DNA of 64,000 nucleotides from Streptomyces chromofuscus (GTDB taxonomy: Bacteria; Actinomycetota; Actinomycetes; Streptomycetales; Streptomycetaceae), in NCBI RefSeq assembly GCF_015160875.1, contig NZ_CP063374.1, positions 620,001-684,000 of the forward strand. The letters are read 5' to 3'. This document shows, piece after piece, positions 56,705-64,000 of the stretch. Under the pieces are notes generated by a model that was not told where the DNA came from, did no database searches, and saw only the letters and a program-made list of their open reading frames with translations. Position 1 is the stretch's first letter; each line of letters begins with the position of its first letter. The translations under genes and the position numbers were made by a program.

Positions 56705-57676
56705 ATGGTGCGAATCGGATACACGATGATGACCGAACAGGCCGGGCCCCGCGACCTGGTGGACCATGTGGTGCGGGCCGAGGAAGCGGGGTTCGACTTC
56801 TCCGTGACCTCGGACCACTACTCTCCGTGGCTGCGTTCGCAGGGTCACTCGCCGTACGCGTGGAGTGTGCTGGGGGCGGCGGCTCAGGCGACGGAGCGCA
56901 TCCCGCTGATGACCTACGTGACCTGCCCGACCTTCCGCTACCACCCGGCGGTGGTGGCGCAGAAGGCGGCGACCATGCAACTGCTGTCCCAGGGCCGCTT
57001 CCGGCTGGGTCTGGGATCGGGCGAGAACCTCAACGAGCATGTCGTCGGCGGCGGCTGGCCGTCCGTCGACGTGCGGCACGAGATGCTGGAGGAAGCGGTC
57101 GAGATCATCCGGGCGCTGTTCGCGGGCGGTCATGTGAACCACCGAGGCACGCACTTCGACGTGGAGTCGGCCCGGCTGTGGGACCTGCCCGACGAGCCGC
57201 CGCAGATCGGCATCGCCGTCTCCGGCGAACGTTCCTGCGCGCTGGCCGGCCGGCTCGCCGACCTCGTCATCGCCACCGAACCGAAGCGGGGCCTGCTGGA
57301 AGCCTTCGACCAGCACGGCGGCGCGGGCAAGCCGCGCGTGGGCCAGTTGCCGGTCTGCCACGACACCGACCGCGACGCGGCGGTGAAGCGGGCGCACGCG
57401 CAGTTCCGCTGGTTCGGCAACGGCTGGAAGGTCAACTCCGAGCTGCCGCACCCGGATTCCTTCGAGTCGGCCACCCAGTTCGTCTCGCCGGACGACGTCG
57501 CCGAGTCGATCCCGTGCGGTGACGACCCGGACGACTTCGTCGCCGCGGTACGCCCGTACGCCGAGGCCGGGTTCACGGAGATCGCCCTGGTGCAGATCGG
57601 CGGCGACGCGCAGCCGGAGTACCTGGACTGGTCGGCGAAGACCCTGCTGCCGGCCCTGCGCGACGCCTTCGGCTGA
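56705..57676 (+). CDS. LLM-class F420-dependent oxidoreductase (G6PDH-like)
   Basis: 323-residue TIM-barrel flavin/deazaflavin oxidoreductase. VRIGYTMMTEQAGPRDLVDH, SVTSDHYSPWL, TCPTFRYHPAVVAQKAATM and LGLGSGENLNEHVVG match the subgroup related to F420-dependent glucose-6-phosphate dehydrogenase. The ATG at 56705 sits just after a weak GGAA; the frame continues upstream to 56456 within the pseudokinase, which I reject. The substrate is unknown. Confidence 0.9.
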   Translation: MVRIGYTMMTEQAGPRDLVDHVVRAEEAGFDFSVTSDHYSPWLRSQGHSPYAWSVLGAAAQATERIPLMTYVTCPTFRYHPAVVAQKAATMQLLSQGRFRLGLGSGENLNEHVVGGGWPSVDVRHEMLEEAVEIIRALFAGGHVNHRGTHFDVESARLWDLPDEPPQIGIAVSGERSCALAGRLADLVIATEPKRGLLEAFDQHGGAGKPRVGQLPVCHDTDRDAAVKRAHAQFRWFGNGWKVNSELPHPDSFESATQFVSPDDVAESIPCGDDPDDFVAAVRPYAEAGFTEIALVQIGGDAQPEYLDWSAKTLLPALRDAFG

Positions 57677-57792
57677 CGCGTCGAACAACAGGACCCGGCC
57701 GGGGCGCCGGAGAATCACCCCAAGGACTGAGCATCACCCGCACGACGGGGGTACTAGAGGTCTCTACGACCGTTCTCCTCGGAGGCCCTCTC

Positions 57793-58221
57793 GTGAACGC
57801 CAATGTGCACAAGACCTTGGTCATGCAGCTCCAGGCGGGCGCCACGGACCGCTTCCCCGTGCTCGCCCACCTCAGCTACGAGGCCGACGACCCGTTCGCC
57901 GTCACCGCGGTGTTCAGCCACGACGGCCATGTCCTGGCCCGGTGGCGGCTGGACCGCGAGATGATCCTCGACGGCCTGCGGCGCCCGGTGGGCACGGGTG
58001 ACGTGCGGTTCTGCCCCGTGTCGACGGGCGTGTGGGACGAGCTGCGCATGGAGTTCTTCGGCGACGCCCGGTCCGACGGGGAGCGCCATCATGCGGTGGT
58101 GTACGCCTGGGCCCCGGCCGTCGAGTCGTTCCTGCGCCAGACGTACGACGTCGTGGCGCCGGGGCAGGAGCGGATCCAGGTGGACGACTTCCTCGCCGAG
58201 GTCATCTCCGACGCGGGCTGA
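57793..58221 (+). CDS. SsgA-like sporulation/cell-division protein (SALP)
   Basis: 142 residues. The SALP family occurs only in sporulating actinomycetes and controls septum placement and spore wall steps. Typical pattern: YEADDPFAVTAVFSHDGH, VLARWRLDREMILDGLRRPVG and VRFCPV..., then LRQTYDVVAPGQE. The GTG at 57793 has GGAGG upstream. Which member (SsgC to SsgG types) cannot be told by eye. It marks the genome as Streptomyces-like. Confidence 0.92.
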   Translation: MNANVHKTLVMQLQAGATDRFPVLAHLSYEADDPFAVTAVFSHDGHVLARWRLDREMILDGLRRPVGTGDVRFCPVSTGVWDELRMEFFGDARSDGERHHAVVYAWAPAVESFLRQTYDVVAPGQERIQVDDFLAEVISDAG

Positions 58222-58347
58222 GCCGGCGCCGCGCGCCACGCGGCCGTACGGATACCCGGTGCGCGTGGCGGGAGTTGAGTAGCCGTACTCATGTCCCGGT
58301 CGCGCGGCCGCCGCCACGATGGGGCTCCCACGAAGAGGAGTGCGCCC

Positions 58348-59010
58348 ATGTCCGCTGTCGGCCCCGCCCCACGACCGGTCCCACCGTCCGTCGCCCGCTC
58401 CGGCCGGCTACTGCCCCTGCTGCTCGCCGGGCTGGTGGTCGCGGCGCTGGCGCTCTCCGCCTGGGAACCGCACGACCGGGCGACCTGGTTCCTGGAGACG
58501 GTCTGGGTGATCGTCGGACTGCCCCTGCTGTTCCTGACCTGGCGGCGGTTCCCGATGACCGGCCTGCTGTGCTGCCTGCTGGCCGCGCACGCGCTGGTCC
58601 TGGTGGTGGGCGGTCACTACACGTACGCGCAGGTCCCCCTGGGCGACTGGGTGCGCGACACCTTCGCTCTGGACCGCAATCCCTACGACCGCTTCGGTCA
58701 CCTCGTGCAGGGCTTCGTCCCCGCCGTCCTCGTGCGGGAGTTGCTCGTGCGCACCTCACCGCTGCGCGGCAGCCGCTGGCTGGCGCCGCTGACCGTGTGC
58801 GCGTGCCTGGCCTTCAGTGCGGTCTTCGAGATGCTGGAGTGGGCGGCGGCAGTGATCGGAGGCGAGGCGGCGGACGATTTCCTGGCCACGCAGGGCGACG
58901 TGTGGGACACGCAGTGGGACATGTTCTGCGCCCTGATCGGCGCCACCGCCTCGCTGCTCCTGCTCAGCCGGTTCCACGACCGGCAGCTGGACGCTCCGGC
59001 CCGCTACTGA
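58348..59010 (+). CDS. DUF2238 (YjdF-type) membrane protein
   Basis: 220 residues, about six membrane helices. The DUF2238 pattern is clear: HYTYAQVPLGDWVRDTF, NPYDRFGHLVQGFVPAVLVREL and FEMLEWAAAVIGGEAADDFLATQGDVWDTQ split over adjacent segments. The conserved acids and histidines in membrane positions suggest an enzyme or transporter, but no function is established. The ATG at 58348 has AGAGGAG upstream. Its last seven bases overlap the convergent DUF6328 gene. Confidence 0.9.
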   Translation: MSAVGPAPRPVPPSVARSGRLLPLLLAGLVVAALALSAWEPHDRATWFLETVWVIVGLPLLFLTWRRFPMTGLLCCLLAAHALVLVVGGHYTYAQVPLGDWVRDTFALDRNPYDRFGHLVQGFVPAVLVRELLVRTSPLRGSRWLAPLTVCACLAFSAVFEMLEWAAAVIGGEAADDFLATQGDVWDTQWDMFCALIGATASLLLLSRFHDRQLDAPARY

Positions 59011-59501
59011 CTCGTATAGCGACGCCGGGTCCATATCGGCAGCACGAACCAGCACAGTACGTACCAGATGACGACCCCCGCCACGATGTACGGCACGTAG
59101 GGGTCGTGGGTCGCCACGCGCAGGATCAGCAGCAGCGCGCAGATCATGGTGGCGAGCAGCAGGAGCAGGCCCACCAGGGTGAGCCGGGAGGCCCAGGTCA
59201 CCGCCTGCGGCTTCACGCGGCGGCCGGACACCAGGCGGTGCAGCGACACCGGCCCTATCAGCGCGCCGGTGGCCGCGGCGCCGATGACCACGGTCACGAT
59301 GTACAGCCGCCGGTCCATGTCCGACAGGTCCGAGAAGGTGGGGGTGAAGACGACGGTCAGCAGGAAACCGAACAGGATCTGGACGCCCATCTGCGCGACA
59401 CGGACCTCCTGGATGAGCTCGCCCCACATGCGGTCGGCCCGCTCCTCCTCGGTCTCGTTGCGCCCTCTGGGCCTTTGCACACTGCTTGCCGCGGTCGACA
59501 C
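59004..59501 (-). CDS. DUF6328-like membrane protein
   Basis: 165 residues, four membrane helices: VQILFGFLLTVVFTPTFSDL, YIVTVVIGAAATGALIGP, LTLVGLLLLLATMICALLLI and VPYIVAGVVIWYVLCWFVLP. The N-terminal NETEEERADRMWGELIQEVR is a charged helix seen in the DUF6328 family. GGAGGAACC precedes the GTG at 59501. Convergent overlap of seven bases with the DUF2238 gene. Confidence 0.82.
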   Translation of the reverse strand: MSTAASSVQRPRGRNETEEERADRMWGELIQEVRVAQMGVQILFGFLLTVVFTPTFSDLSDMDRRLYIVTVVIGAAATGALIGPVSLHRLVSGRRVKPQAVTWASRLTLVGLLLLLATMICALLLILRVATHDPYVPYIVAGVVIWYVLCWFVLPIWTRRRYTSQ

Positions 59502-59565
59502 GGTTCCTCCCGGTTGAGAAGGGCCAAAACGTTCTTCCCAACCGGGTTCCCCGCGAGCAGCGCTG

Positions 59566-60549
59566 TTACCAGCGCGTCTCCACCTGGTCCTTGATCCGCG
59601 TGGTGTACAGGTCCTGGATCGCGGCGAGCGTGGCGCCGGGCAGGGCGGGCAGGGCGGCGGCGGCCGCGTTGGCGCGGGCCTGCTCCGCGTTGCGGGCGCC
59701 GGGGATCACGGTGGTGACGCCGGACTGCTGGATGATCCAGCGCAGGGCGAGCTGAGCCGGGGTGTACTCCTCGGGAGCGAGCGCGGAGAACTCGGCGGCG
59801 GCCTCGACGCCGGTGGCGTAGTCGACCCCGGAGAAGGTCTCGCCCTGGTCGAACGCCTCGCCGTGCCGGTTGTAGGTGCGGTGGTCGTTCTGAGGGAAGA
59901 CGGTGTCCTTGGTGTACTTGCCGGACAGCAGGCCCGAGGCCAGCGGTACCCGGGCGATGATGCCGACGCCGGCCTCACGGGCGGCGGGCAGCACCTCGCG
60001 CAGCGGCTTCATCCGGAACGGGTTGAGGATGATCTGCACGCTCGCCACGTTGGGCCGGGCGATCGCGGTCAGCGCCTCCGCGCAGGTCTCCACGCTGACG
60101 CCGTACGCGGCAATGCGCTCCTCCTCGACGAGGGTGTCGAGGGCGTCGAAGACCTCGTCGGAGGAGTACACGGGCGTCGGCGGGCAGTGCAGCTGCACCA
60201 GGTCGATGCGGTCCACGCCGAGGTTGCGCCGGGACCGGTCGTTCCAGGCGCGGAAGTTGTCCAGGACGTAGTTCGCGGGGATCTGCTCCACCCGGCGGCC
60301 CATCTTGGTGGCGACCAGCACATGCAGGTCCGGCCGGCTGCTCAGGAACGTCGCGATGGTCTGCTCGCTGCGCCCGTCGCCGTAGACGTCGGCGGTGTCG
60401 AAGAAGGTCACCCCCGACTCGGCCGCCGCCTCCAGTACCGCGAGGGCTTCCTTGTCGTCCACGTCTCCCCAGTCGGCGCCCAGTTGCCAGGTGCCGAGAC
60501 CGACGACCGACGCATGCTGACCCGACCTGCCGAATTCACGCTCTTCCAT
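59566..60549 (-). CDS. Aldo/keto reductase (YajO/Tas-like)
   Basis: 327-residue NADPH-dependent aldo/keto reductase of the AKR11/12-like group. The tetrad is in TFFDTADVYGDGRSE (Asp, Tyr), VLVATKMGR (Lys) and LVQLHCPPTP (His); GVSVETCAEALT and GVTTVIPGARNAEQA follow. The ATG at 60549 begins MEEREFGRSGQHASVVGLGT, the natural start; the open frame to 60846 is not coding. The substrate is unknown. Unrelated in subfamily to the aldo/keto reductase at 1047. Confidence 0.92.
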   Translation of the reverse strand: MEEREFGRSGQHASVVGLGTWQLGADWGDVDDKEALAVLEAAAESGVTFFDTADVYGDGRSEQTIATFLSSRPDLHVLVATKMGRRVEQIPANYVLDNFRAWNDRSRRNLGVDRIDLVQLHCPPTPVYSSDEVFDALDTLVEEERIAAYGVSVETCAEALTAIARPNVASVQIILNPFRMKPLREVLPAAREAGVGIIARVPLASGLLSGKYTKDTVFPQNDHRTYNRHGEAFDQGETFSGVDYATGVEAAAEFSALAPEEYTPAQLALRWIIQQSGVTTVIPGARNAEQARANAAAAALPALPGATLAAIQDLYTTRIKDQVETRW

Positions 60550-60703
60550 GGACGTCAGTCTGTCATCCGTCACCGGCGTGCGCCGCAGCGGCCGCCACGG
60601 ACCGGACCCTGGGCATCCATCACTCACACGAGTGAGCGACCGCGGCAGGCGGACGGAATCCGGGCGAGCCGCCCCTGACGTGAGCGCGTGACCGACGCGA
60701 TGA

Positions 60704-60877
60704 CCGACGAGCCCGGCGCCCCTGGACCGGCCGCGGCTCGACGAGGACGTCTTCGCCACGGCGGTGCCCGCCTCGTTCGGGGACGGCGTGTGGAGGCGGG
60801 CGGCCGGCGCTCCGGACCGGCTCGACCCGCACCACGTGTTCAGCACCGCCTTCGTGCGCGGGCTGCTGGGCGGCTGA
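60704..60877 (+). pseudogene. C-terminal remnant, oxidase-like tail
   Basis: 57 codons between stops, ending LDPHHVFSTAFVRGLLGG. That ending resembles the C-termini of FAD-linked oxidases of the VAO/aldonolactone-oxidase group, in which DPxxxFxxxxxxxLLG is common. There is no start codon with a ribosome site and no upstream domain, so this looks like the tail of a deleted gene. Weak call based on a short match by eye. Confidence 0.3.
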
Positions 60878-60883
60878 GCGCGG

Positions 60884-62086
60884 CTACTTCAGTGTCCGGG
60901 ACTGTGCCGTGCGAGCGAGCCTCGGGCCCAGCCAGCGCTTCAATCTGCGCAGCGCCTGGACCTGTCCGGCCGCGCGGTCCAGCCGGTAGTACAGCTGCGG
61001 CGGTACGTACGGCAGCAGGGGCGAGTGCCGCTGGCCCAGCAGGGCGAACATGCGCTCGGGCGGCAGGTGGATGTAGCGCGGCAGGTTCTCGTACCACTGG
61101 GCGCTGTGGCGGGCGGCGCTCTGCGCGGGCAGCAGGGCGGAGCTGCGTTCCCGCTCGTAGTGGGCGAGGGCCTGCGGGAGGGTGGGCTGCTCGCGCAGGG
61201 CGGCCGCCAGCGCGATGGCGTCCTGCAGGGCGAGCGTGGTGCCGGCGCCGATGGAGTAGTGCGTGGTGTGGGCGGCGTCGCCGACGAGGACGAGGTTGTC
61301 GCGGTACCAGGTGCGGTTGGTGACGGTGCGGAAGTTGAGCCAGGAGGCGCCGGCCCGGGCCGACGAGCGGCCGATGAGCCGGTGGCCGTCCAGGGCGACG
61401 GCGAAGAGCCGCTCCAGCAGGGTCAGCCCGTCGGCCTCCCCCGCGCGGTCCAGGCCGAGGCCGGTCCAGGTCTCGGGGGCGCACTCGACGACACAGGTGC
61501 TGCGTTCGCCGTCGAAGGGATAGCCGTAGCACCAGATCCAGCCGTGCTCGGTCTCGACGAAGGCGAAGGTGAAGGAGTCGAAGACCTTGGTGGTGCCGAG
61601 CCAGACGTAGAAGTTGCGGCCTGCTGCGACCTCCGTGCCGAAGTGGTCGGCGTACCGGGTGCGCAGGGCGCTGCGGACGCCGTCGGCGGCCACCACCAGG
61701 TCGGCGTCGGGCAGCCGGTCGGGGCCGACCTCGTGCTCGTACTCCACGCGGACACCGAGGGCGAGGGCCCGGTCGGCGAGGATCTCCAGGAGCCGGTGGC
61801 GGCCGATGCCGAAGCCCGGGTCGCCGCGGTGGCGGGTGGTCAGGTCGCGGACGTGGGCGACACCCTCGTCCCAGCGGACGGAGTGCGCGTCGAGGGCGCG
61901 GGCCGACTCGGGGTCGTGCGCGTGCAGCTCGTCGAGCAGTCCGCGCCAGTAGGTGACGCCCCAGCCGTAGGTCGAGCCCCGCGGGTTGCGTTCGTGGACG
62001 GTGATGTCATGGGCCGGGTCCTGCCGCTTGAGCAGGATCGAGAGGTACAGGCCGGCGGGCCCGCCACCGACGCAGACGACCTTCAC
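60884..62086 (-). CDS. FAD-dependent aromatic monooxygenase
   Basis: 400-residue class A flavoprotein monooxygenase. The FAD motif VVCVGGGPAGLYLSIL is at the N-terminus, LVVAADGVRSALR (DG motif) is central and LVLVGDAAHTTHYSIGAG (GD motif) lies towards the end. STYGWGVTYWRGLLDELHA resembles the group of tryptophan/kynurenine or salicylyl-CoA hydroxylases (VioC/SalA-like). The GTG at 62086 has AGGAGG upstream. No pathway genes flank it, so the substrate is open. Confidence 0.88.
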   Translation of the reverse strand: MKVVCVGGGPAGLYLSILLKRQDPAHDITVHERNPRGSTYGWGVTYWRGLLDELHAHDPESARALDAHSVRWDEGVAHVRDLTTRHRGDPGFGIGRHRLLEILADRALALGVRVEYEHEVGPDRLPDADLVVAADGVRSALRTRYADHFGTEVAAGRNFYVWLGTTKVFDSFTFAFVETEHGWIWCYGYPFDGERSTCVVECAPETWTGLGLDRAGEADGLTLLERLFAVALDGHRLIGRSSARAGASWLNFRTVTNRTWYRDNLVLVGDAAHTTHYSIGAGTTLALQDAIALAAALREQPTLPQALAHYERERSSALLPAQSAARHSAQWYENLPRYIHLPPERMFALLGQRHSPLLPYVPPQLYYRLDRAAGQVQALRRLKRWLGPRLARTAQSRTLK

Positions 62087-62456
62087 GCACCCTCCTGGTG
62101 ATCACTCATGGCGCTGGTTCGGCTACGCACAGTAGCAGGCCGGGGCCGCCGTGATCAGGTTGTCGGATCGCGTCAGTTTCCCGGAGTGAGCCAGGCCACG
62201 GCAGGCACGGGGGCCGGCGAAGGATCGACGGGAAGGCCGCTCCCGGGGGAAGGAATTCCCCCTTCCGGGGTGCGCCGGTCAGTCGCGTCGGCAAGATCGT
62301 CCTGGTTCAACCTTGCATCGGATGTGGGCACTTGTCCGGATCGGAGCCAACCCGTCGCGGGCGATTTCTCCCACTCTTCGCCGCACCGATAGGCATGCGG
62401 GGCCGTCAATCGAACGGCCTGCCGAAAGCAGCGTCCACTGAACCCTGGAGGTCCGC
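62087..62456. other. Divergent promoter region upstream of melC
   Basis: 370 bp without a gene, between the monooxygenase and melC1. It contains one strong small hairpin (listed separately). Promoter elements could not be assigned with confidence. Confidence 0.5.
62245..62262. other. Perfect small hairpin with GGAA tetraloop
   Basis: GGGGGAA-GGAA-TTCCCCC: a seven-bp stem closing a GNRA-type tetraloop, about 195 bp upstream of melC1. It could structure the melC leader or serve as an operator; the centre contains GGAATTCC. Confidence 0.45.
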
Positions 62457-62864
62457 ATGCCGGAACTCAGCCGTCGCCGTGCGCTCACCGCCGCGGCCGC
62501 CCTCGCCGCGACCGCCGGCACCGCATCCGTCGTCGCGTCGGGAGCGGCGGCCGGCGCCGCCCCCGCCACCGCGCCGGAGGCGACCGGGCACGACCACGGC
62601 CACGCCTCCCCCGCGCCCTTCGACGAGGTCTACAAGGGCCGCCGGATACAGGGCCGGCCGCTCGCCGGGGGCGGCCACCGGCATCACGGCGGCGGATACG
62701 CCGTGTTCGTCGACGGCACGGAGCTGCACGTGATGCGGAACGCCGACGGCACCTGGATCAGCGTCGTCAGCCACTACGACCCGGTGCCCACCCCGCGTGC
62801 CGCCGCGCGCGCCGCGGTCGACGAGCTCCAGGGCGCCGACCTCGTCCCCTTCCCCGCCAACTGA
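62457..62864 (+). CDS. melC1: Tyrosinase co-factor / copper chaperone MelC1
   Basis: 135 residues. A twin-arginine signal ([17 protein letters not shown]) is followed by a His-rich segment ([23 protein letters not shown]) that delivers copper, and the conserved [20 protein letters not shown]. MelC1 binds apo-MelC2, loads copper and carries it through the Tat pathway. GGAGG precedes the ATG at 62457. The first gene of the melC operon, 32 bases ahead of melC2. Confidence 0.95.
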   Translation: MPELSRRRALTAAAALAATAGTASVVASGAAAGAAPATAPEATGHDHGHASPAPFDEVYKGRRIQGRPLAGGGHRHHGGGYAVFVDGTELHVMRNADGTWISVVSHYDPVPTPRAAARAAVDELQGADLVPFPAN

Positions 62865-62896
62865 TCACCGCCGCACCGCACCTGGAGTCCCCGCAC

Positions 62897-63778
62897 ATGA
62901 CCGTCCGCAAGAACCAGGCGAGCCTGATCACCGACGAGAGGCGGCGTTTCGTCGCCGCGCTCCTGGAGCTCAAGCGCAGCGGCCGTTACGACGAGTTCGT
63001 CACGACCCACAACGCCTTCGTCCTCGGTGACACCGACAACGGCGAACGCACCGGGCACCGTTCACCGTCCTTCCTGCCCTGGCACCGCAGATTCCTGCTG
63101 GACTTCGAGCTGGCGTTGCAGTCGGTGGACGCGTCGGTGGCGCTGCCCTACTGGGACTGGACCGCCGACCGTTCCGTGCGGTCCCCGCTGTGGGGACCGG
63201 ACTTCCTCGGCGGCAGCGGGCGGGCCCGGGACGGGCGGGTGACGGACGGGCCGTTCTCCGGGGCGAGCGGCAACTGGCCGATCACCGTACGGGTCGACGG
63301 GCGAACGTTCCTGCGCCGGTCGCTGGGCACCGCCGTGCGCGAGCTGCCGACACGGGCCGAGGTGGACTCGGTCCTCTCCATGGCGACGTACGACATGGCG
63401 CCGTGGAACAGCGCCTCCGACGGGTTCCGCAATCACCTGGAGGGCTGGCGCGGCGTCAATCTGCACAACCGGGTGCACGTCTGGGTCGGCGGCCAGATGG
63501 CCACCGGGGTCTCCCCCAACGACCCGGTGTTCTGGCTGCACCACGCCTTCGTCGACAAGCTGTGGGCCGAGTGGCAGCGCCTGCATCCGGCCTCCGGCTA
63601 CGTCCCGGCGGCGGGGACGCCGGACGTGGTCGACCTGAACGAGCCGATGAAGCCGTGGAACGACGTGACTCCGGCGGACCTGCTGGACCACACCGCCCAC
63701 TACACGTTCGACACGGACGCCCGGCGCCCCGGTGATCGCGGAACGCCCGGGCGGCGCGGGTCACTTGCGCGGCCGTGA
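62897..63778 (+). CDS. melC2: Tyrosinase MelC2
   Basis: 293-residue binuclear copper enzyme that oxidises tyrosine and dopa to melanin precursors. All six copper ligands are present at the standard Streptomyces positions: His38, His54, His63 (copper A) and His190, His194, His216 (copper B), in TTHNAF, TGHRSPSFLPWHRRF, LHNRVHVWVG and FWLHHAFVDKLW. It has no signal peptide and relies on MelC1. It is about 20 residues longer than usual (around 273): after HYTFDTD a basic tail overlaps the convergent gene by 18 bases. Confidence 0.96.
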   Translation: MTVRKNQASLITDERRRFVAALLELKRSGRYDEFVTTHNAFVLGDTDNGERTGHRSPSFLPWHRRFLLDFELALQSVDASVALPYWDWTADRSVRSPLWGPDFLGGSGRARDGRVTDGPFSGASGNWPITVRVDGRTFLRRSLGTAVRELPTRAEVDSVLSMATYDMAPWNSASDGFRNHLEGWRGVNLHNRVHVWVGGQMATGVSPNDPVFWLHHAFVDKLWAEWQRLHPASGYVPAAGTPDVVDLNEPMKPWNDVTPADLLDHTAHYTFDTDARRPGDRGTPGRRGSLARP

Positions 63779-64000
63779 CGGTGATCCCGCCGCGGTGTGG
63801 CCGTTCACCACGTCCACGTCACTCGCCTTGACGTACGCGATCCGGTGGCCGAACTGGATCTCGTAGTACTCCTCGTCGCCCCGCACCACCAGGAACTCGC
63901 CGTCGGAGTCCGCCTTGTCGACATGGGAGCCGGCGACGCGGTCCTGGGTCACATAGCGCTGGCCGGTGAGGAGGCTGTACGGGAGCGGCGACTCTTCCTT
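63761..64000 (-). CDS. C-terminal part of an unidentified protein (5' end outside window)
   Basis: 80 codons open to the window edge, so only the C-terminus is visible. YSLLTGQRYVTQDRVAG, DGEFLVVRGDEEYYEIQFGH and RIAYVKASDVDVVNG look like a small beta-barrel (SH3-like) module, which in Streptomyces can end cell-wall amidases; that link is a guess. A start at the internal GTG (63952) is possible but would begin inside the domain. Confidence 0.65.
   Translation of the reverse strand, partial: KEESPLPYSLLTGQRYVTQDRVAGSHVDKADSDGEFLVVRGDEEYYEIQFGHRIAYVKASDVDVVNGHTAAGSPSRPRK

Overview
High-GC actinobacterial DNA, almost certainly a Streptomyces chromosome. Coding is dense, third codon positions are nearly all G or C, GTG starts are common and Shine-Dalgarno sequences are strong. 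Lineage markers agree: a complete GlgE-pathway cluster, an SsgA-like protein, a MelC1/MelC2 tyrosinase pair, SigB/F/G-type sigma factors with many RsbW-like ATPases, an F420-type oxidoreductase and DUF5133, DUF6480, DUF6098 and DUF4032 proteins. No rRNA, tRNA, CRISPR array, transposase or phage gene was seen. Both ends cut genes: a TauD-like dioxygenase at the left and the C-terminus of an unidentified protein at the right.

Layout. 1-10.2 kb: dioxygenase, aldo/keto reductase, a frame-disrupted LigD-type 3'-phosphoesterase, a lipoprotein esterase, a Bcp-type peroxiredoxin, a P450, an orphan NarL-type regulator, a stand-alone LigD-type DNA ligase, a secreted NPP1-like protein and a hemC paralogue. 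10.2-12.8 kb: SigB-type sigma factor, ANTAR protein and a VOC protein ending in a strong hairpin. 12.9-23.7 kb: alpha-glucan/trehalose metabolism, with glgX coupled to an RsbW-like ATPase on the minus strand, then DUF5133, glgE, treS, maltokinase and glgB on the plus strand. 23.8-33.8 kb: a YbdK-type ligase, an acyl-CoA synthetase and a second group of stress-signalling genes (ATPases, one of them 5'-truncated, PRC-barrel, STAS, NDH-2-like flavoprotein, second sigma factor). 33.9-47.6 kb: decarboxylase, HTH-less cyclic-nucleotide-binding protein, MFS exporter, LysE/LysG pair, L,D-transpeptidase-like lipoprotein, TetR with a flavin dehydrogenase, AlkB, metallo-hydrolase, DUF4032 protein, a 76-bp tandem repeat array and a tandem universal stress protein.

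The most unusual unit is the three-gene operon at 48.1-51.6 kb, joined by ATGA stop/start overlaps. It encodes a receiver domain fused to a thioredoxin-reductase-like flavoprotein without the redox CxxC, a cyclic-nucleotide-domain histidine kinase, and a UBP-type zinc finger. This reads as a self-contained phosphorelay in which the kinase output is a flavoenzyme. Downstream lie a TerD-CAP-CAP fusion, an AIM24 protein, a membrane pseudokinase, an F420-type oxidoreductase, an SsgA-like regulator, small membrane proteins, a second aldo/keto reductase, a flavin monooxygenase and melC1-melC2.

Common themes are stress signalling (two sigma factors, four RsbW-like ATPase genes of which one is broken, one STAS protein, one ANTAR protein, two cyclic-nucleotide-domain proteins) and carbohydrate storage. 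Family calls rest on motif recognition by eye; no database search was run.
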